10,197 bases of DNA from Deltaproteobacteria bacterium. Its GTDB lineage: Bacteria > Desulfobacterota > Desulfovibrionia > Desulfovibrionales > Desulfovibrionaceae. The stretch covers positions 1-10,197 of the forward strand of contig JANXYI010000015.1 of NCBI GenBank assembly GCA_025350085.1. Reading direction: 5' to 3'. This document shows, piece by piece, positions 7,405-10,197 of the stretch (the stretch's first letter is position 1; each line of letters begins with the position of its first letter). Position numbers and translations under genes: made by a program. The notes beneath the pieces are model-generated. The model worked only from the letters and a program-made list of their open reading frames with translations. It did not search any database and was not told the origin of the DNA.

Positions 7405-9542
7405 CGCCCCTCCAGGGGGAAGCGCAGGGTGAAGCGCGCTCCGGCGGCCAGGCTCTGGGCCTGGACGCTGCCGGAAAGCTGGTGGGCCAGGCTGCTGATC
7501 AGGTTCAGACCCAGGGTGGTGCTGTTCTCGAAGTCGAAGTTTTCCGGCAGGCCCGGCCCGTTGTCCTCCACGGCCAGCTCCACCTGTCCGTCCTTGCGGG
7601 CCAGGGAGATCCGCAGCAGGGCGCCGCGCCTGCCCCGGAAGGCGTGCTTCACGGCGTTCATGACCATCTCGTTCAGCACCAGGCCGCAGGGGATGGAGTG
7701 GGTGACGGGCAGACGCAGATCCTCCACGTCGTATTCCAGGCTCACGGGCACGTTGGTGCCGGCCACCACGCGGTCCACCAGCCGGGGCACGTATTCCTTC
7801 ATGCCCACGCTGGCCAGGTCGTCCGAGCCGTAGAGCTCCTCATGCACCAGGGCCATGGCCGAGATGCGCTTCTGGCTCTCCTCGAACATGGTCTTATCCA
7901 GGGGCTCGATGACGTATTCGGCCTGAAGGAAGAGCAGGCTGGAGATGATCTGCAGGTTGTTCTTCACCCGGTGGTGGATCTCCTTTAAGAGGACCTCCTT
8001 CTCGTGCAGGGAGCGCAGCACGTCGGCCTCGGCCTCCAGGCGGGCCACCACCTGCCAGCAGGCGTCCATGAGCAGGGATAGCTGCAGCACGTCCCCGTCC
8101 TGGTAGCCCCCTTCCCGGTTGGCCATCCCGGCCACGGCCACAATCCGGCCCCCGTAGAACACGGGCACGCTCATGATGGTGCGCAGCCCGGCGCGGCCCT
8201 CAGGGCTGCCGGGGGCAAAGGGGTTGGCGCCCCGAAGGTCGTTGTGCACCAGCGGCTTGCGCAGGCGCACCACCTCGTCCCAGATGCCGCTCGACTCCCG
8301 TTCGTCGAGCCGGGTCGCACGGGGGATGGTGCACTCGCCCTCGCAGGAACAGGCGTTGAACGCAAACTCCTGGCGCTCCTCGCTGTAGCGGTAGATGCAG
8401 CCGAAGCGGCTCTCGGTGAGCGCCAGGGCCTCGGCCAGACAGAAATCGAAAAATTCCTGGACCGTCTCGGCCTTGTGCTGCAGCACCCGCACCAGGCACT
8501 GTAGCCGGGCCACGTTGCGCCGGACCTCCCCCTCGGCCTTTACCCGCCGCGTGATCTCCATGCCGTAGAGGTTGGCGTAGCCCTCCGCAGGCACGGGGCT
8601 GGCGACAAAGGCGAAGTTCCGTCCGCCGAAGTCGGTCTCGAAGCCCTGCACCTCACCGCTGGCCAGGGCGCGGGAGACTACTGCGGCGAAGGTCTCGGGC
8701 AGCTTCCGGCCCACGACCACGCCCCAGGGCTCCAGCAGCTCCACGCTGGCCGGGTTGCTCTTGAGCAGCACGCCGTCAGACCCGGCGCGCAATATTGGAC
8801 TCGGGTTCTCCTGAGGGAAGCGCGCCAGGCTCTTCACCTCGCTCTGGGCCTCCAGCACCTGGGCGTAGGAGGCGGCGAGCCCGTCCTGCATGGTGTTCAC
8901 GGCGCCCGCCAGCATGTCCAGTTCGTCGCCCGCGGGCTTCTTGTCCAGGGCCAGGGGCTGGCTGCCCCCGCCCAGGCTGTAGGACTGGAAATGCAGGGCA
9001 AAGGCGGCCAGATGCCGGGAGATCATGCTGCTCGTGAGCCAGAACACCAGGCCCGCCACCAGGAGCACCAGCGCGGCGTTGAAGCTCAGGCCCCGGAGCG
9101 CGCCCTTGAGGGCCAGGCGCCGGACCTCCTCAAGGTCGGCCTGGACGTGCAGCACGCCCAGCTCCTGGCGCTGGCCGTTGTAGAAGGTGAACAGCGGGAA
9201 CTCCCGGTCCAGCACGCCCGAGGACCTGCGCGCCCCGGCCGAGGCGAGCACCCCGGAGGTGTCGCTCACGCTGGCGTAGCTGATGTGCCGGAAATGGCGG
9301 ATGCCCTCCACGTGCAGGTCGAGCTGCTCGCGGTCGAAGTCCCAGAGCGAGGCGGCCACGCTCTTGGCCTTGGTCTCCCCGATGACCGCAAGTTCCTCGT
9401 ACACGGTTTCCAGGGCCGTGCGGTACTCCCACCAGGCGCGCCCGCAGGCCAATAGCAGGATGAGCGCCGCGCTGAAGAGCAGGATGCGCTTGAACAGGCG
9501 CAGGGTCAGCGGCTTCGGCACTGTCCGGAGGGCGCTGTTCAT
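7401..9542 (-). CDS. Membrane sensor histidine kinase, periplasmic sensor-PAS-GAF-HisKA_2-HATPase
   Basis: 713 residues. A first membrane helix (about 17-34) is followed by a periplasmic segment (about 40-150) with a Cache-like look (SLWDFDREQLDLHVEGI, then a VSDTSGVLASAG strand pair). A second helix (about 153-174) and a HAMP-like linker (175-222) follow. A PAS-like domain is at about 240-335 (NPSPILRAGSDGVLL). A GAF domain is at about 355-505, ending SVPVFYGGRIVAVAGMANRE, and holds a cysteine cluster C398-x-C400-x3-C404. The HisKA_2 phosphoacceptor motif EIHHRVKNNLQ puts the reactive His at 524, the N-box has NEMVMNAVKHAF (624-635), and the ATP lid has DNGPGL (660-665) and TTLGLNL. The ATG overlaps the binding-protein stop as ATGA (9539-9542), with GGAGGAGG seven bases upstream. 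The layout suggests three inputs: its own periplasmic domain, the coupled binding protein, and a cytoplasmic GAF ligand. The signal is unknown. Confidence 0.95.
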   Translation of the reverse strand: MNSALRTVPKPLTLRLFKRILLFSAALILLLACGRAWWEYRTALETVYEELAVIGETKAKSVAASLWDFDREQLDLHVEGIRHFRHISYASVSDTSGVLASAGARRSSGVLDREFPLFTFYNGQRQELGVLHVQADLEEVRRLALKGALRGLSFNAALVLLVAGLVFWLTSSMISRHLAAFALHFQSYSLGGGSQPLALDKKPAGDELDMLAGAVNTMQDGLAASYAQVLEAQSEVKSLARFPQENPSPILRAGSDGVLLKSNPASVELLEPWGVVVGRKLPETFAAVVSRALASGEVQGFETDFGGRNFAFVASPVPAEGYANLYGMEITRRVKAEGEVRRNVARLQCLVRVLQHKAETVQEFFDFCLAEALALTESRFGCIYRYSEERQEFAFNACSCEGECTIPRATRLDERESSGIWDEVVRLRKPLVHNDLRGANPFAPGSPEGRAGLRTIMSVPVFYGGRIVAVAGMANREGGYQDGDVLQLSLLMDACWQVVARLEAEADVLRSLHEKEVLLKEIHHRVKNNLQIISSLLFLQAEYVIEPLDKTMFEESQKRISAMALVHEELYGSDDLASVGMKEYVPRLVDRVVAGTNVPVSLEYDVEDLRLPVTHSIPCGLVLNEMVMNAVKHAFRGRRGALLRISLARKDGQVELAVEDNGPGLPENFDFENSTTLGLNLISSLAHQLSGSVQAQSLAAGARFTLRFPLEGR

Positions 9543-10197
9543 GGCGCGGCCTCCTCCAGTCCGGCCTTGGTCAGGCGCTGCATGGTCCCGTCGCGCCGCA
9601 TCTGGCGCAGGGCCTCGGCCAGCCGGGGCACCAGCCTGGCGTGGCGCTTGTGCAGGTAGATGTGCATGCCGCGGCGGTCGAGCGGCGGTTCCAGGGCGCG
9701 CACCCCGGTCAGCCCGAGGCGCCGGACCGTCTCCTGGCCCAGCAGCAGGTCCACCACCACCACGTCCGCGCGGCCGCGGTCCAGCAGGGCGAACAGGGCC
9801 TCCTCGTCCTTGACGCGGGTCACGGAGCGCGCACCCCTGGTGTTGGCCTCCACGATCTTCCAGCCGTTGATCAGACCCACATTGTGGGGCTTGAGCCCGT
9901 CCCAGCCCTGCACCTGCAGGGCCTGGTCCTTGGTGAAGGCCGTGAACACGAACTCGTCCACGGGCTCGGGCACCATGACCAGGTTCGGGTACTGGGCCGA
10001 AAGCCCGGCCACGCGCGCGAAGTCGCCGTCGTCGATGCCCTGGTTGGCGTTCTGCAGGGCCCGCTCCGAGGGCAGATGGGTGATGCGCAGGCCCACGCCA
10101 ATGCGGCGGAAGGCCTCGGCCACGATCTGGTCCTCGTAGCCGGAGCCGTCGGGCAGGGAGCGCGGCGGGCGGTGCGCGGTGTTGAGCACCAGCATCT
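9539..10197 (-). CDS. Periplasmic solute-binding protein, family 3 type, 5' truncated
   Basis: 218 visible residues in the form of a bacterial extracellular solute-binding protein family 3 (SBP_bac_3) domain. It opens with LVLNTAHRPPRSLPDGSGYEDQIVAEAF, like the usual first strand and helix after the signal peptide, then has LPSERALQNANQGIDDGDFARV, the hinge-crossing VGLINGWKIVEANTRG, and ends RQMRRDGTMQRL before a short tail. The Met at 10195 is two bases from the window edge and has no signal peptide after it, so the true start and export signal are almost certainly outside; nearly the whole mature domain is visible. No transporter permease or ATPase gene follows. Its stop overlaps the sensor kinase start, so it probably presents a ligand to that kinase instead of feeding a transporter. 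The usual ligands are amino acids or small organic ions; the sequence does not say which. Confidence 0.88.
   Translation of the reverse strand, partial: MLVLNTAHRPPRSLPDGSGYEDQIVAEAFRRIGVGLRITHLPSERALQNANQGIDDGDFARVAGLSAQYPNLVMVPEPVDEFVFTAFTKDQALQVQGWDGLKPHNVGLINGWKIVEANTRGARSVTRVKDEEALFALLDRGRADVVVVDLLLGQETVRRLGLTGVRALEPPLDRRGMHIYLHKRHARLVPRLAEALRQMRRDGTMQRLTKAGLEEAAP

Overview
The window is very GC-rich and the third codon positions of its genes are mostly G or C. That composition, together with a tungsten-type aldehyde:ferredoxin oxidoreductase and a dense set of large multi-sensor histidine kinases, suggests an anaerobic deltaproteobacterium, perhaps Desulfovibrionaceae. This placement is an inference from gene content; no rRNA or marker gene is present. 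There are seven protein genes. One lies on the + strand at the left edge (5' truncated) and six lie on the - strand. No tRNA, rRNA, CRISPR, insertion sequence or phage gene was seen.

Left edge (1-1197, +): the C-terminal two thirds of an aldehyde:ferredoxin oxidoreductase (AOR) family enzyme. It converges on the - strand genes, and the 96-base gap holds a perfect 13-bp hairpin (1231-1260) that looks like a bidirectional terminator.

Module A (6864 down to 1294, -): three overlapping genes. They are a 110-residue two-helix membrane protein with a repetitive Gly-Pro-Asp tail, a 1227-residue sodium:solute-symporter/histidine kinase fusion (SSS-STAC-PAS-PAS-HisKA-HATPase), and a REC-DUF3369-HD-GYP response regulator predicted to hydrolyse cyclic di-GMP. 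Read together, a transporter-like sensor would control second-messenger breakdown.

Module B (right edge down to 7027, -): three genes joined by 4-base stop/start overlaps. They are a periplasmic family-3 solute-binding protein (start beyond the window), a 713-residue membrane histidine kinase of the HisKA_2 type with a periplasmic sensor, PAS and GAF domains, and a 125-residue stand-alone receiver that starts with TTG. A 162-base gap separates module B from module A and is the only obvious place for a module A promoter.

Neither regulator in the window has a DNA-binding output domain, so both pathways probably act on second messengers or protein partners and not directly on transcription. The most unusual items are the 15-bp tandem repeat in the small membrane protein and the two adjacent transport-derived sensory modules.
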